59,065 nucleotides of DNA, taken from Pseudomonadota bacterium. Its GTDB lineage: Bacteria; Pseudomonadota; Alphaproteobacteria; Acetobacterales; Acetobacteraceae. Below the pieces are notes generated by a model. It was not told the DNA's origin. It did not search any database and saw only the letters and a program-made list of their open reading frames with translations. Below are positions 34,945-44,998 of this stretch, in pieces. Within the stretch, counting starts at the first letter, position 1; every line of letters starts with the position of its first letter. Where the stretch lies: the NCBI GenBank assembly GCA_021809435.1, contig JAKBAD010000011.1:1-59065 (forward strand), written 5' to 3'. Made by a program: the position numbers and the translations under genes.

Positions 34945-36642
34945 TTAGAAGGTCTTTCCGGCTTGCAGGAGGAAATGTTCGGCGAGGGGGCCGAGCGTGT
35001 CGGCGGGCATGAATTGCAGGCCACCCAGGATGATGATGACCCCCACCAGAAGCCCCACGAAGAGCGGGCCGGTGGTGGGGAAGGTGCCGCTGGAGGCCGG
35101 CAGCCGGGGCTTGGCCGCCAGCGAGCCGGCAATGGCCAGAACCGGCACCATGAAGGCAAAGCGACCGAGCAGCATGGCGATGCCCAGCCCGTAATCGAGG
35201 AGCGGCGTGTCGGCGCTGAGGCCCGCCATGGCGGAGCCGTTATTCTCGGTGGCCGAGGACCAGGCATAGAGCATCTCGGAGAGCCCGTGCGGGCCGGCAT
35301 TGGCGAGCGAGGCGAGGCCCGAGGCCGTGAGCAGCGACAGCCCCGCCCCGCCCAGAATGAGCAGCGTGAGAATGAGCACGGCCAGCATGGCGAGCTTGAT
35401 CTCGCGGGCCTGCACCTTCTTGCCCAGATATTCGGGCGTGCGCCCGACCATCAACCCGGCCACGAACACCGCGAGCAGGGCAAACACGATGATGGTGTAG
35501 AAGCCAGACCCCACGCCGCCGGGCGTGACCTCGCCCAGTTGCATGAGAAACAGGGGCACCAGGCCGCCGAGGGGGGTGTAGCTGTCGGTGAAACCATCGA
35601 CAGCCCCCGTGGAGGTGCCGGTGGCCGAGACGTTGAAGGTGGTGGAGGCGGGGATGCCAAAGCGCATCTCCTTGCCTTCCCAATTGCCCTGTGGGGCGAC
35701 GCCGGCGGCGATGTGGAGCGGGTTGCCGGCGGCTTCGGCGGCGTAGCTGGCCACGCAGCCAGCGGCCAGAAGCACCGCCATGGAGAGCATGAGCGCGCGG
35801 CCTTGGGCCGGAGCCTTGACCATGTGCCCGAAGCTGAGCGGCAAGGCGAAGCCGATGACCAGCAGCAGCGCGTTCTCGAGCAGGTTGGTCAGCGCGGTGG
35901 GGTTCTCAAACGGGTGGGCGGAATTGGCGTTGAAGAAGCCGCCGCCATTGGTGCCCAGTTCCTTGATCGCCTCTTGCAGCGCCACGGGGCCGAGCGCGAT
36001 GGGCTGGGCGGCGCCGGTTTGCACGAGATGCACCGTGACGCTGGCCGCGAAGCTTTGCGGCACGCCCGCCGCCACCAGCAATATTGCCGCCACCAGCGCC
36101 ACGGGCACCAGCAGGTAAAGGGTGATGCGGGTGAGGTCGGTGTAGACATTGCCAAGGCTGGTGAGATGCGAGCCGGTAAAGGCGCGCATGACCGCCGCCG
36201 CCGCCGCGATGCCCGCCGCCGCCGAGAGGAACATATGCACGGCCAGCCCATAGCTTTGCGCGCCGAGGGAGATTTGGCTCTCGGGCGTGTAGGCCTGCCA
36301 GTTGGTGTTGGTGACGAAGCTGGCGGCGGTGTTGAAGGCCAGGCGCGGCGACATGCCTGGGATGTGGGCGGGATTGAGGGGCAGGTAATATTGCAGCCGC
36401 AAAATGGCGTAGAGCAGGACGAAATGCACCAGTGACAGCAGGAGCAGGGCCACGGCATAGGCCTGCCAGCCCATCTGGCGCGCGGGGTCTATGCCGCACA
36501 GGCGATAAAGGCCGCCCTCGAGCGGGGCGAGCCAGCGGACGCGGCCTTCGAAAATGGCCGCCATATAGCGCCCGAGCGGCAAGGCAAGCCCGAGGACCAC
36601 AGCGAATAACAGGCCGATATAGGCCAGGCCGGAGAGGGTCAT
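34945..36642 (-). CDS. kdpA: Potassium-transporting ATPase subunit KdpA
   Basis: 565 residues from ATG 36642; a TTG two codons earlier is in frame but not needed. Ten hydrophobic segments; the selectivity-filter type blocks include [33 protein letters not shown] and [17 protein letters not shown]. KdpA is the high-affinity potassium channel subunit. It starts three bases after the KdpF stop, so kdpF, A, B, C, D and E read as one transcript. Confidence 0.97.
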   Translation of the reverse strand: MTLSGLAYIGLLFAVVLGLALPLGRYMAAIFEGRVRWLAPLEGGLYRLCGIDPARQMGWQAYAVALLLLSLVHFVLLYAILRLQYYLPLNPAHIPGMSPRLAFNTAASFVTNTNWQAYTPESQISLGAQSYGLAVHMFLSAAAGIAAAAAVMRAFTGSHLTSLGNVYTDLTRITLYLLVPVALVAAILLVAAGVPQSFAASVTVHLVQTGAAQPIALGPVALQEAIKELGTNGGGFFNANSAHPFENPTALTNLLENALLLVIGFALPLSFGHMVKAPAQGRALMLSMAVLLAAGCVASYAAEAAGNPLHIAAGVAPQGNWEGKEMRFGIPASTTFNVSATGTSTGAVDGFTDSYTPLGGLVPLFLMQLGEVTPGGVGSGFYTIIVFALLAVFVAGLMVGRTPEYLGKKVQAREIKLAMLAVLILTLLILGGAGLSLLTASGLASLANAGPHGLSEMLYAWSSATENNGSAMAGLSADTPLLDYGLGIAMLLGRFAFMVPVLAIAGSLAAKPRLPASSGTFPTTGPLFVGLLVGVIIILGGLQFMPADTLGPLAEHFLLQAGKTF

Positions 36643-36644
36643 GG

Positions 36645-36731
36645 TCAAAAATCCTCAGGGCGCAGCAGGGCCCAGAGCAGATAGAGGAACAGCAGGGTGG
36701 CGAGCGTGCCAGCGAGCGAAAGCGCGATCAT
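36645..36731 (-). CDS. kdpF: KdpF micro-protein of the Kdp complex
   Basis: 28 residues, too short for most gene callers: ATG 36731 begins MIALSLAG and the end is LYLLWALLRPEDF, the KdpF consensus (Y-L-L-Y-A-L-L-R-P-E-x-F). It is one membrane helix that stabilises KdpA-KdpB contact. The start ATG overlaps the TAA of the micro-protein before it (TAATG), and its stop is 3 bases from kdpA. Confidence 0.85.
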   Translation of the reverse strand: MIALSLAGTLATLLFLYLLWALLRPEDF

Positions 36732-36814
36732 TACACGTGCCCACAAGCGGGGACGTAGGCCAGTAGTAGCACGAACAGGCCGAGACCGACGACGAGAGAG
36801 ATGAGATCACCCAT
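36731..36814 (-). CDS. 27-residue single-helix membrane micro-protein ahead of kdpF
   Basis: ATG 36814 is preceded by AAAGGAGC, a strong ribosome site, and the peptide is MGDLISLVVG followed by a Leu-rich helix and ending AYVPACGHV. Its stop overlaps the kdpF start, so it is translationally coupled. Similar short helices with a terminal cysteine region occur ahead of kdpF in some alphaproteobacteria, as I recall, without known function. It may be an extra assembly peptide for KdpFABC. Confidence 0.65.
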   Translation of the reverse strand: MGDLISLVVGLGLFVLLLAYVPACGHV

Positions 36815-37103
36815 GAGCGGGGCTCCTTTCAGTCTGGCGGTTTGGGCCTTGAGATATAAAGACGCGATGGGGAAAGCCGGGCGGGCGCGTAAAGGGGCTG
36901 TAAAGCCGGGGGTGGCGTGGGTTTTGTCAGGATGGGTTGAGGTGCTAATAAATTCTTTTTCTTTGGCTTGATGGGGAAAAATGTTTTTAAATTATCGCCA
37001 AGTATGGAGTTTTGGAAAAAATTTATATATTCGAGCGCAGGGGCTGCCGGGGGTAAAGCTTTTTGTGGCAGACTGACCCGGTGGCCGGTTGATGGAGGGG
37101 TGA
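36815..37103. promoter_or_regulatory. Divergent promoter region between kdp and cys operons
   Basis: 289 bases without a gene. It becomes AT-rich at 36945-37035 (runs of T then A, TTTATATATTC at 37020-37030), suitable for promoters of the divergent kdp and cys operons. No recognised riboswitch, KdpE site or hairpin was found by eye. Confidence 0.5.
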
Positions 37104-38021
37104 GTGGCGTTTGAAGCGGGCAAGGGCCTGACGCATCTGGAGCGTTTGGAGGCGGAATCCATCCATATCATGCGTGAGGTGGTGGCGGAGACCGAGAAGC
37201 CGGTGATGCTCTATTCGGTGGGCAAGGACAGCGCGGTGATGCTGCATCTGGCGCGCAAGGCGTTCTATCCGAGCCCGCCGCCATTTCCGCTGCTGCATGT
37301 CGATACCACCTGGAAATTCCGGGCCATGTATGAGCTGCGCGACCGCATGGCGCGCGAGAGTGGCATGGAGCTGCTGGTTTATCAAAACCCCGAGGCTTTG
37401 GAGAAAGGCATCAACCCGTTCGACCATGGCGCGCTGCACACGGATATGTGGAAAACCGAGGGGTTGAAGCAGGCGCTGGATAAATACGGGTTCGATGCCG
37501 CCTTTGGCGGGGCGCGCCGCGATGAGGAGAAGAGCCGCGCCAAGGAGCGGATTTTCTCGTTCCGCTCGGCCAATCACCGCTGGGACCCCAAGAATCAGCG
37601 GCCCGAGCTTTGGAACCTCTATAACGCCCGCAAGGCCAAGGGCGAGAGCATAAGGGTGTTTCCGATCTCGAACTGGACCGAGCTTGATATCTGGCAATAT
37701 ATCCATCTGGAGACTATCCCGATCGTGCCTTTATATTTCGCGGCCAAGCGGCCGGTGGTGGAGCGCGACGGGCTGCTGATCATGGTTGATGATGAGCGCT
37801 TCCGGCTCAAGCCCGGTGAGGTGCCGCAGATGAAATCGGTGCGCTTCAGGACGCTGGGCTGCTACCCGCTGACGGGGGCGGTGGAATCGGAGGCGACGAC
37901 GCTGCCCGAGGTTATTCAGGAGATGCTGCTGACCACCACCTCTGAGCGCCAGGGACGGGTGATTGACAAGGATGGCGGCTCGGCCAGCATGGAGAAGAAG
38001 AAGCAGGAGGGGTATTTCTGA
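37104..38021 (+). CDS. cysD: Sulfate adenylyltransferase small subunit
   Basis: 305 residues starting at GTG 37104, with GGAGGGG six bases before. PP-loop of the ATP pyrophosphatase fold is [14 protein letters not shown] (near 36-49), followed by [26 protein letters not shown], and [15 protein letters not shown] at the end. With CysN it makes adenylylsulfate from sulfate and ATP. The stop codon overlaps the cysN start. The start is not an ATG, but the upstream site and conserved N-terminus leave little doubt. Confidence 0.96.
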   Translation: MAFEAGKGLTHLERLEAESIHIMREVVAETEKPVMLYSVGKDSAVMLHLARKAFYPSPPPFPLLHVDTTWKFRAMYELRDRMARESGMELLVYQNPEALEKGINPFDHGALHTDMWKTEGLKQALDKYGFDAAFGGARRDEEKSRAKERIFSFRSANHRWDPKNQRPELWNLYNARKAKGESIRVFPISNWTELDIWQYIHLETIPIVPLYFAAKRPVVERDGLLIMVDDERFRLKPGEVPQMKSVRFRTLGCYPLTGAVESEATTLPEVIQEMLLTTTSERQGRVIDKDGGSASMEKKKQEGYF

Positions 38022-39931
38022 TGGCTGATCTGCAGGAAAGCTCCTATCAGGCCGATGAGCTGATCGCGCGCGATATCGATGCCTATCTGGCGCAGCACCA
38101 GCATAAATCGCTGTTGCGGTTTATCACCTGCGGCTCGGTGGATGATGGCAAATCGACGCTGATCGGGCGGTTGCTCTATGATTCGAAGATGATCTTCGAG
38201 GATCAGCTGGCCGCGCTCGAGGCGGATTCGAAAAAGATCGGCACGCAGGGGCAGAATATCGATTTCGCGCTGCTGGTGGATGGGTTGGCCGCCGAGCGCG
38301 AGCAGGGCATTACCATTGACGTGGCGTACCGGTTTTTCGCCACCGAGAAGCGCAAATTCATTGTCGCCGATACGCCCGGCCATGAGCAATATACGCGCAA
38401 CATGGTCACCGGCGCCTCGACGGCGGATTTGGCGGTGATTTTGATCGATGCGCGCAAGGGTGTGCTGACCCAGACGCGGCGGCATTCTTACCTCGTCAAT
38501 CTCATTGGCATCCGCCATGTGGTGCTGGCGGTGAACAAGATGGACCTGATTGGCTATGATCAGGCGAAATATGACGCGATTGTGGGCGAGTACAGGGCGT
38601 TTGCCGAGAGCATTGGCATTGGGGCGTTCACCGCGATGCCGATTTCGGGGTTTGTGGGCGATAATATCACCCATAAATCGGCGCATACGCCCTGGTATGA
38701 CGGCCCGACGCTGATGCATGTGCTCGAAACCGTCGAGCTGAACGTGACCGCCGACCAGGAGCGTAAATTCCGCCTGCCGGTGCAGTGGGTGAACCGGCCT
38801 GATCTCGATTTCCGGGGCTTTTCGGGGCTGATTGCCAGCGGCACGGTGGCGCCGGGAGATGCGGTGCGGGTGCTGCCTTCGGGCAAGACCTCGGTGGTGA
38901 GCCGGATTGTCACGCTCGATGGCGATTTGGCGCGCGCGGTGGCTGGGCAGTCGGTGACGGTGACTTTGGCCGATGAGATTGATTGCTCACGGGGCGATGT
39001 GATCACCAAGGAAGATGAGCCGGTGCAGGTGGCCGACCAGTTCGAGGTCACGCTGGTGTGGATGAGCGATGAGGCGCTCTCGGTCGGGCGGGCTTATTGG
39101 CTGAAAATGGGCACGCAAACCGTTTCGGCCACCGTGCAGGCGCCGAAATATCAGGTGAATGTGAATACGCTTGAGCATATGGCGGCCAAGACGCTCGAGC
39201 TCAACGCCATTGGCGTGGCGCAGATTTCGACCGACCGGGCGATTCCGTTCGAGGCGTATGACGCCAACCGCGCGCTGGGCGGGTTCATTTTGATCGACAA
39301 GATGACCAATGCCACGGTGGGGGCGGGAATGATCCGCTTCGCGCTGCGCCGCTCGCAGAATGTGCATTGGCAGGCGCTGGATGTGTCGCGCGATGTGCGG
39401 GCGGGGCTGAAGAACCAGCGCCCGGCGGTGCTGTGGTTTACCGGCCTCTCGGGCGCGGGCAAGAGCACCATTGCCAATCTGGTCGAGAAGAAGCTGGTGC
39501 GGATGAACCGCCATACGTTTCTGCTCGATGGGGACAATGTGCGCCACGGGTTGAACAAGGATCTGGGCTTTACCCAGGCGGACCGGATTGAGAATATCCG
39601 CCGGGTGGGCGAGGTGACCAGGCTGATGGCCGATGCCGGGCTGATTGTGATCACCGCGTTCATCTCGCCGTTCCGCTCGGAGCGCGAGATGGTGCGCAAG
39701 ATGATCCCCGAGGGCGAGTTTTTCGAGGTGTTTATCGATACCGCGCTGAGCGATGCGGAGGCGCGCGATGTGAAGGGCTTGTATAAGAAGGCGCGGGCGG
39801 GTGAGCTGAAGAATTTCACCGGCATCGACAGCCCCTATGAGCCACCGATGGCGCCGGAAATTCATATTGATACCGCCAGGATGAGCCCGGAGGCGGCGGC
39901 GGAGCTGATTATCGAGAGGTTGATTCCATGA
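38021..39931 (+). CDS. cysNC: Bifunctional sulfate adenylyltransferase large subunit / adenylylsulfate kinase
   Basis: 636 residues. N-terminal GTPase (1-445): P-loop [14 protein letters not shown] (near 38-51), [12 protein letters not shown], and [10 protein letters not shown]-terminal APS kinase (about 470-636): P-loop [11 protein letters not shown] near 475, [16 protein letters not shown], and [13 protein letters not shown]. The first half drives APS synthesis with CysD by GTP hydrolysis; the second phosphorylates APS to PAPS. This fused form is common in alphaproteobacteria. PAPS serves reduction or sulfotransfer (see 45734). Confidence 0.97.
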   Translation: MADLQESSYQADELIARDIDAYLAQHQHKSLLRFITCGSVDDGKSTLIGRLLYDSKMIFEDQLAALEADSKKIGTQGQNIDFALLVDGLAAEREQGITIDVAYRFFATEKRKFIVADTPGHEQYTRNMVTGASTADLAVILIDARKGVLTQTRRHSYLVNLIGIRHVVLAVNKMDLIGYDQAKYDAIVGEYRAFAESIGIGAFTAMPISGFVGDNITHKSAHTPWYDGPTLMHVLETVELNVTADQERKFRLPVQWVNRPDLDFRGFSGLIASGTVAPGDAVRVLPSGKTSVVSRIVTLDGDLARAVAGQSVTVTLADEIDCSRGDVITKEDEPVQVADQFEVTLVWMSDEALSVGRAYWLKMGTQTVSATVQAPKYQVNVNTLEHMAAKTLELNAIGVAQISTDRAIPFEAYDANRALGGFILIDKMTNATVGAGMIRFALRRSQNVHWQALDVSRDVRAGLKNQRPAVLWFTGLSGAGKSTIANLVEKKLVRMNRHTFLLDGDNVRHGLNKDLGFTQADRIENIRRVGEVTRLMADAGLIVITAFISPFRSEREMVRKMIPEGEFFEVFIDTALSDAEARDVKGLYKKARAGELKNFTGIDSPYEPPMAPEIHIDTARMSPEAAAELIIERLIP

Positions 39932-40680
39932 CCGATCTGGAGTTGGCGGAGGCGATTGCGCGCCAGGCGGGCGAGCTGCTGCTGGGGCTGCGGGGCTGCG
40001 GGCTGTTTGCCGGCAAGAGCCTGGGCCGGGCCGGGGACAGGGTGGCTAATGCGTTTATCCTGGAAGCCTTGCGCGAGCACCGGCCTGGGGATGCCGTGCT
40101 CTCGGAGGAGGAGCAGGATAATCCGGCGCGGCTGGAGGCCCGGCGTGTGTGGGTGGTGGACCCGCTGGATGGCACCCGCGAATATGGCGAGGGGCGGGCC
40201 GATTGGGCCGTGCATGTGGGGTTGAGCGTGGATGGACAGCCCGCCCTGGGCGCCGTGGCGCTGCCGGGGCTTGGCGAGGTGCTGGGCGCGCGCCCGCGCC
40301 CGCTGCCCGCCCTGGGCGCGCCGCTGCGCATGCTGGTGAGCCGCACCCGCCCGGCCAAGGAGGCGCTGGCGGTGGCCGAGGCCTTGGGCGCCACGTTGGT
40401 GCCGATGGGCTCGGCGGGCGCCAAGGCGATGGCGGTGCTGCGCGGGGAGGCGGATGTTTATGTGCACACCGGCGGGCAATATGAGTGGGATAATTGCGCG
40501 CCGGCCGCGGTGGCGCTGGCGGCCGGGCTGCATGTGTCGCGCGTGGATGGCAGCCAGCTGGTTTATAACAATGCCGACCCTTATTTGCCGGATTTGCTGA
40601 TTTGCCAGAAACAGCTGGCGCCGCGTGTGCTCGACGCGCTGCGGGGGGAGGCGGGAGTAGGCACCGCCCAACAGGGATAA
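39928..40680 (+). CDS. cysQ: 3'(2'),5'-bisphosphate nucleotidase
   Basis: 250 residues. Metal site: [22 protein letters not shown] (E near 52-54) and [26 protein letters not shown] (D-P-L-D-G-T), then [23 protein letters not shown] near 190. It belongs to the inositol-monophosphatase superfamily and removes the 3' phosphate from PAP, relieving product inhibition of PAPS-using enzymes. It overlaps cysNC by four bases (ATGA). A hairpin follows the stop. Confidence 0.94.
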   Translation: MTDLELAEAIARQAGELLLGLRGCGLFAGKSLGRAGDRVANAFILEALREHRPGDAVLSEEEQDNPARLEARRVWVVDPLDGTREYGEGRADWAVHVGLSVDGQPALGAVALPGLGEVLGARPRPLPALGAPLRMLVSRTRPAKEALAVAEALGATLVPMGSAGAKAMAVLRGEADVYVHTGGQYEWDNCAPAAVALAAGLHVSRVDGSQLVYNNADPYLPDLLICQKQLAPRVLDALRGEAGVGTAQQG

Positions 40681-40691
40681 AGTTTTTTTGC

Positions 40692-40726
40692 GCCGCTTTT
40701 TGTTCACAAAAAGCGGCCTCTTTTTT
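40692..40726 (+). terminator. Rho-independent terminator after cysQ
   Basis: GCCGCTTTTTG 40692-40702 pairs with CAAAAAGCGGC 40707-40717 (4-base loop) and is followed by CTCTTTTTT. A second, diverged copy of the right half occurs at 40734-40766 (TTTTTGTTCACTAAAAGCGGC). The sequence context AAAGTTTTTTTG before it resembles the nested repeat at 24684. Confidence 0.8.
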
Positions 40727-40847
40727 AACGGGTATTTTTGTTCACTAAAAGCGGCTACTTTTTTGTGCCTTCGTTTCCCGGCGCCGCATGGCAGGGTTTC
40801 TGACGTTTGGTTTGCCTTGGCCGGGGCGCTGCCCGTAAGCGGGGGGT

Positions 40848-42227
40848 ATGAGCCAGAGCCTTGATTCAGACGGATTGCCCGACGGGTTGCGCCAGCAGGC
40901 GATGTTTGCGGTCGCCATGTCGGTGTTGTTGTCGGTGCTTGATTATGCGGTGGTGAATGTGGCGCTGCCGCGCATCGCGGCGAGCATTCACTGCTCGGAC
41001 TCGGCGGCGATTTGGGTGGTGAACGCCTATCAGCTCGTGACGCTGGTGGCGCTGTTGCCGGTGGCGGCGATGGGCGATCGGCTGGGCCATGCGCGCCTGT
41101 GTTTGGCTGGAATCGGGCTGTTTCTGCTGGCCTCGGTGTTGTGCGCGCTGTCGCGCGATTTGCCCGAGCTGGCGGCGGCGCGCGGGCTGCAAGGGCTGGG
41201 GGCGGCTTGTATTCTGGGCGTGAACGCGGCGCTGCTGCGCCAGATTTATCCGGCGCGGATTTTGGGCCGGGGCATTGCCCTGAACGGGCTGGTGATTGGG
41301 CTGGGCGTGGCGCTGGGGCCGACCGTGGCCGCCTGCGTGCTGGCCGTAACCAGCTGGCCTTGGCTGTTTTTGATTAATTTGCCGCTGGGCGGCTTGGGGA
41401 TTTATTTCGCCCTGAAGGCTCTGCCCGAGACGCCGCGCGTGAACGCGCCGTTTGATTATGTGAGCACGCTGTTGCTGGCGCTGGCCGTGGGGCCGCTGAT
41501 TGTGGGGGGCGATGGGTTCGCGCATCAGGAATCGGTGGCGCTGGATGTGACGCTGATTGGCGTGGGGCTGGCGTGTTTGGGGGTGCTGGTGGTGCGCCAG
41601 CTGGACATGACCGATCCGCTGCTGCCGGTGGATTTGCTGCGGCGCCCGGCGTTCAGGGTGGCGTTTTTGACCGGGTTCGTGGCGTTTGTGGGCTCGAATT
41701 TCTTTATGATCCCGATGCCGTTCGCGCTCATGAACGTGCTGCATAAGGGGCCGGTGGCGACGGGGCTTTTGATTACCCCCTGGCCGGTGGCGATTATGGT
41801 GGTGGCGCCAGTGGTGGGGCGGTTGACCGACCGGCTGCCGGCCGCCGTGCTCTCGAGCATTGGGCTCGCCATGACCGGCACGGGGTTTTTTCTGCTCTGG
41901 AGGATGGGGGCAGAGCCCAGCAATTTCGCCATTGCGTGGCGGGTGTTTCTGGCTGGGGCCGGGTTTGGGATTTTTCAGCCGCCCAATAACAAAGCCATGT
42001 TGATTACCGCGCCCAAGAGCCGCACGGGTGGGGCGAGCGGGATGATCTCGGTGGCGCGGCTGATGGGCCAGACGGTGGGCGGCATGCTGGTGGCGTTGAC
42101 GCTGGGGCTGGTGGCCGAGGCGCCGACCCAGACCTGTTTGATGCTGGCCTCGGTGACGGCTTATGGCGCCGCGGGGATTTCGGTGTCGCGCTATTTTGTC
42201 AAAGGCGGGCGGGTGGTGAGCGGGTAG
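40848..42227 (+). CDS. DHA2-family MFS drug-exporter-like transporter
   Basis: 459 residues with about 14 hydrophobic segments. The DHA2 signature lies in helix 1 (LDYAVVNVALPRIA) and motif A in GDRLGHARLCLAGI; helix 5 contains GVALGPTVAACVL. Export of an aromatic or antiseptic-like compound by proton antiport is the usual role. It lies just ahead of a TetR regulator and detoxification genes on the same strand, which suggests a stress-response unit. No partner membrane-fusion protein is adjacent. Confidence 0.9.
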   Translation: MSQSLDSDGLPDGLRQQAMFAVAMSVLLSVLDYAVVNVALPRIAASIHCSDSAAIWVVNAYQLVTLVALLPVAAMGDRLGHARLCLAGIGLFLLASVLCALSRDLPELAAARGLQGLGAACILGVNAALLRQIYPARILGRGIALNGLVIGLGVALGPTVAACVLAVTSWPWLFLINLPLGGLGIYFALKALPETPRVNAPFDYVSTLLLALAVGPLIVGGDGFAHQESVALDVTLIGVGLACLGVLVVRQLDMTDPLLPVDLLRRPAFRVAFLTGFVAFVGSNFFMIPMPFALMNVLHKGPVATGLLITPWPVAIMVVAPVVGRLTDRLPAAVLSSIGLAMTGTGFFLLWRMGAEPSNFAIAWRVFLAGAGFGIFQPPNNKAMLITAPKSRTGGASGMISVARLMGQTVGGMLVALTLGLVAEAPTQTCLMLASVTAYGAAGISVSRYFVKGGRVVSG

Positions 42228-42267
42228 GGGCCGCGGGGCGATTTAAGAGCGCCGGTGGGGCTTGTTT

Positions 42268-42290
42268 TTTAGTGATCGTTCTATTATTTA
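42268..42290. promoter_or_regulatory. Possible TetR operator/promoter before 42297
   Basis: TTTAGTGATCGTTCTATTATTTA directly precedes the TetR start. GATCGTTCTATTA resembles the half-sites (A/G-TCGTTCTAT) of several NemR/TetR regulators. The second half is poorly conserved, so this is a weak suggestion. Confidence 0.3.
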
Positions 42291-42296
42291 AGCCTT

Positions 42297-42908
42297 ATGG
42301 CACGCCCCCGCACCCTTGATGACGATGAATTGCTCGACCGCGCCCGCGATGTGTTCTGGCGCCAGGGCTATGCTGGCACCTCGCTGCGGGATTTGACCGA
42401 TGCGACAAGGCTGTCGGCGGCCGCGCTCTATAACCGGTTTGGCGACAAGGCCGGGCTGTTTCGCGAGGTTTTGCGCCGCTATGCCGATACCGGGCTGAGC
42501 CAGGGGCTGTTGCCCTCGCTCGCGGCGATGAGCGACCCGCGCGATGCGATTATGGGCTTTTTCATGCAGCTGGTCGCGCTTTCCTGCGCGCGCGACATGC
42601 CTTCGGGCTGTTTGCTGATCAACACCGCGCTCGATGGCGCGGTGGATGCCGGCACGCTGGCGCTGGTGCGCGCGCGGCTGGCCGAGGTGGAGGCGTTTTT
42701 GCGCGCCCAGATAGAGCGCGCCCAGGCCGCCGGGCTGCTGCCCGCCGGGGTGGTGCCGGAGGTGGCTGCCGAGGGGCTGTTTGGCGCCGTGCTGGCGCTG
42801 CGGGTGCTGGCCCGGCTCGACCCCGACCCCGCGCGGCTGCGCCGGCTGGTGGAGGCGGCTTTTTTGCCACTTGGATTGTCTTTGAACGTGGAGGATGAAA
42901 CTCTGTGA
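42297..42908 (+). CDS. TetR/AcrR-family transcriptional regulator
   Basis: 203 residues. N-terminal helix-turn-helix (about 10-55): RARDVFWRQGYAGTSLRDL and RLSAAALYNRFGDKAGLFREVL. The ligand domain contains CARDMPSGCLLINTALDG, the Gly-Cys-Leu block of YbjK/NemR-like repressors, so an electrophile sensor is plausible. It overlaps the next gene by four bases (GTGA), and so it would co-regulate the GST-like genes and likely the exporter upstream. Confidence 0.9.
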   Translation: MARPRTLDDDELLDRARDVFWRQGYAGTSLRDLTDATRLSAAALYNRFGDKAGLFREVLRRYADTGLSQGLLPSLAAMSDPRDAIMGFFMQLVALSCARDMPSGCLLINTALDGAVDAGTLALVRARLAEVEAFLRAQIERAQAAGLLPAGVVPEVAAEGLFGAVLALRVLARLDPDPARLRRLVEAAFLPLGLSLNVEDETL

Positions 42909-43609
42909 TCGATCTGTATTACTGGACCACGCCGAACGGCCATAAGGTGACGATTTTTCTTGAAGAGGCCGGGGTGCCTTACAAGATCGTGCCGGTCAAT
43001 ATCAGCAAGGGCGAACAGTTCAGCCCGGAATTTCTGGCCATTTCACCCAATAACCGGATGCCCGCCATTGTTGACCAGGCTCCTTCCGATGGCGGCGCGC
43101 CGCTGAGCATTTTTGAGTCGGGCGCGATTTTGGAATATCTCGCCGATAAGACCGGCCAGTTTCTGCCCACCAGCGCGCGCCCGCGCTTTGAGGTTTTGCA
43201 ATGGCTTTACTGGCAGATGGCCGGGCTTGGGCCGATGGCCGGGCAGAACCACCATTTTGTGCAATATGCGCCCGAGCGGATTCCTTATGCGATGGAGCGC
43301 TACATTAAAGAAACCAACCGGCTCTATGGTGTGCTCGATAAGCGCCTGGAGGGGCGGGAGTTTATCGCTGGGGGGTACTCGATCGCGGATATGGCGTGCC
43401 ATCCGTGGATCAAGCTGCATAAGAACCAGAAGCAGGATCTCGAAGAGTTTCCGAACTTGAAACGCTGGTTCGCGCAGGTGGGTGAGCGCCCGGCCGTGCA
43501 GCGGGCTTATGCGCTGGCCGATCAGGTGAACACCGCGCCGGTGGTGAGCGAGGAGGCGCGCGCGATTTTGTTTGGCCAGACGGCGGCCAACCTGCCGGAG
43601 GCCCCGTGA
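42905..43609 (+). CDS. Glutathione S-transferase / disulfide-bond oxidoreductase (YfcG-like)
   Basis: 234 residues from GTG 42905. Thioredoxin-like domain: MIDLYYWTTPNGHKVTIFLEEAGVPY with the YfcG-type T-P-N-G-x-K motif, then NNRMPAIVD with cis-Pro and a FESGAILEYLADK gamma-glutamyl site. Helical domain with QYAPERIPYAMERYIKETNRLYGVLDKRL. YfcG enzymes reduce disulfide bonds of small molecules using glutathione. Coupled to the TetR gene upstream and the next GST. Substrate unknown. Confidence 0.9.
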   Translation: MIDLYYWTTPNGHKVTIFLEEAGVPYKIVPVNISKGEQFSPEFLAISPNNRMPAIVDQAPSDGGAPLSIFESGAILEYLADKTGQFLPTSARPRFEVLQWLYWQMAGLGPMAGQNHHFVQYAPERIPYAMERYIKETNRLYGVLDKRLEGREFIAGGYSIADMACHPWIKLHKNQKQDLEEFPNLKRWFAQVGERPAVQRAYALADQVNTAPVVSEEARAILFGQTAANLPEAP

Positions 43610-44307
43610 TGCCCAGCCCGGTCAAGCTTTATGATCTCGCCGCGCGGGACGAGGATATTCGCTTCAGCCCCTATTGCTGGCGCGTGCGTTTCGCGTTGGC
43701 GCACAAGGGGTTGCCGGTGGAAACGGTGCCCTGGCGGTTTACCGAGAAGGCGGCGATTGGCTTCTCGGGTCAGGGCAAGGTGCCGGTGATCGTGGATGAC
43801 GGGCGCTGCGTGGCGGATAGCTGGAAGATTGCCGAATATCTCGAGGCGACTTATCCCGACCGGCCTTCGCTGTTCAACGGCCAGACCGGCCATGCGCTGG
43901 CGCGCTTTGCCGCTGAATGGACCGATAATGTGCTGGTTCCGACCATCGCGCGGCTGATTCTGCCCGAGGTTCACGACATGCTGCACCCGAAGGACCAGGA
44001 TTACTTCAAGACCACGCGCGAAGCGTTTTTTGGCTGCAGCCTCGATGATCTGGCGGCGGGGCGCGAGGCGCATCTGGCCGCGCTGCGCCAGGCGCTGCGG
44101 CCGCTGGCGGCGACGCTGGAGCACCAGGCCTATGTGGCCGGCGAGGCCCCGGCTTATGCCGACCATGTGGTGGCCGCGGCGCTGCAATGGCTGCGCGTAT
44201 GCAGCCCGCACGATGTGACCAGCGACCAGCCCGCCCTGGCGGGGTGGTTTGAGCGCATGTTGAATGCCTATGACGGCATGGCCAAGGCCATGTCCGCCGC
44301 AGCCTGA
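43609..44307 (+). CDS. Glutathione S-transferase family protein
   Basis: 232 residues from ATG 43609 (a GTG one codon earlier is possible). N-terminal thioredoxin-like domain: YDLAARDEDIRFSPYCWRVRFALAHKGL, with S-P-Y-C in the usual catalytic position, VPVIVDDG and DSWKIAEYLEATYP. C-terminal helical domain with a long DMLHPKDQDYF loop. It resembles beta-etherase-like GSTs. Start overlaps the preceding stop (GTGATG), so these genes form one transcript with the HAD and DsbA-like genes. Confidence 0.85.
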   Translation: MPSPVKLYDLAARDEDIRFSPYCWRVRFALAHKGLPVETVPWRFTEKAAIGFSGQGKVPVIVDDGRCVADSWKIAEYLEATYPDRPSLFNGQTGHALARFAAEWTDNVLVPTIARLILPEVHDMLHPKDQDYFKTTREAFFGCSLDDLAAGREAHLAALRQALRPLAATLEHQAYVAGEAPAYADHVVAAALQWLRVCSPHDVTSDQPALAGWFERMLNAYDGMAKAMSAAA

Positions 44308-44320
44308 GCAGGGGGAGGCC

Positions 44321-44998
44321 ATGTCTGACATCAAAGCCTGTGTTTTTGACGCTTATGGAACCTTGTTTGACCTGGCCTCCGCCGCCGCGCGCTGCCCGGA
44401 TGTGCCCGAGGCCGCGCGCGCGCCGCTGAGCGCGCTGTGGCGCGACAAGCAGCTGCAATATACGTGGCTGCGCGCCCTGCAGGGGCGCTATGATGATTTT
44501 CGCCAGGTGACGGCGGAGGCGCTTGAGTTCGCGCTCGACAGCCTGGGCTTGGCGGCGCCCGAGCGCCATGGCGCCTTGATGGCGTTGTTCGACACGCTGC
44601 GGGCGTTCCCCGAGGTGCCCGACATGTTGCGCCGCTTGCGCGCGGCAGGGCTCAAGACCGCCATCCTCTCGAACGGTACGCCTGAGATGCTGGCCTCGGC
44701 CATTGGCAGCGCTGGGCTGGAGGGGCTGTTTGACGAGGTGCTCTCGGTGCATCCGCTGCGGACCTATAAGACCGACCGGCGCGTGTACCAGTATGCGCTC
44801 GATACGCTGGGCCTCTCGGCGGGGGAGATCAGTTTTCAGTCTTCCAATGGCTGGGATGCCTATGCGGCGGCGGATTTTGGCATGCGCGTGGTGTGGTGCA
44901 ACCGCTATGGCCAGCGGCCTGAGCGTTTGCCCGGCCAGCCGGCGCATGTGATCACTTCCCTCGCGGCGTTGCCCGCCTGCCTGGGGCTGGCGCCGTGA
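44321..44998 (+). CDS. Haloacid dehalogenase type II family protein
   Basis: 225 residues from ATG 44321, with GGGGGAGG before it. HAD blocks: VFDAYGTLFD (nucleophile D9), LSNGTPEML (motif II, near 120), YKTDRRVYQYAL (lysine, near 155) and SSNGWDAYAAADFGMRVVWCNR (motif IV). The family removes halide from 2-haloacids by an ester intermediate on the aspartate. Its location after GSTs and before a DsbA-like protein suggests xenobiotic detoxification. Substrate not shown. Confidence 0.88.
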   Translation: MSDIKACVFDAYGTLFDLASAAARCPDVPEAARAPLSALWRDKQLQYTWLRALQGRYDDFRQVTAEALEFALDSLGLAAPERHGALMALFDTLRAFPEVPDMLRRLRAAGLKTAILSNGTPEMLASAIGSAGLEGLFDEVLSVHPLRTYKTDRRVYQYALDTLGLSAGEISFQSSNGWDAYAAADFGMRVVWCNRYGQRPERLPGQPAHVITSLAALPACLGLAP

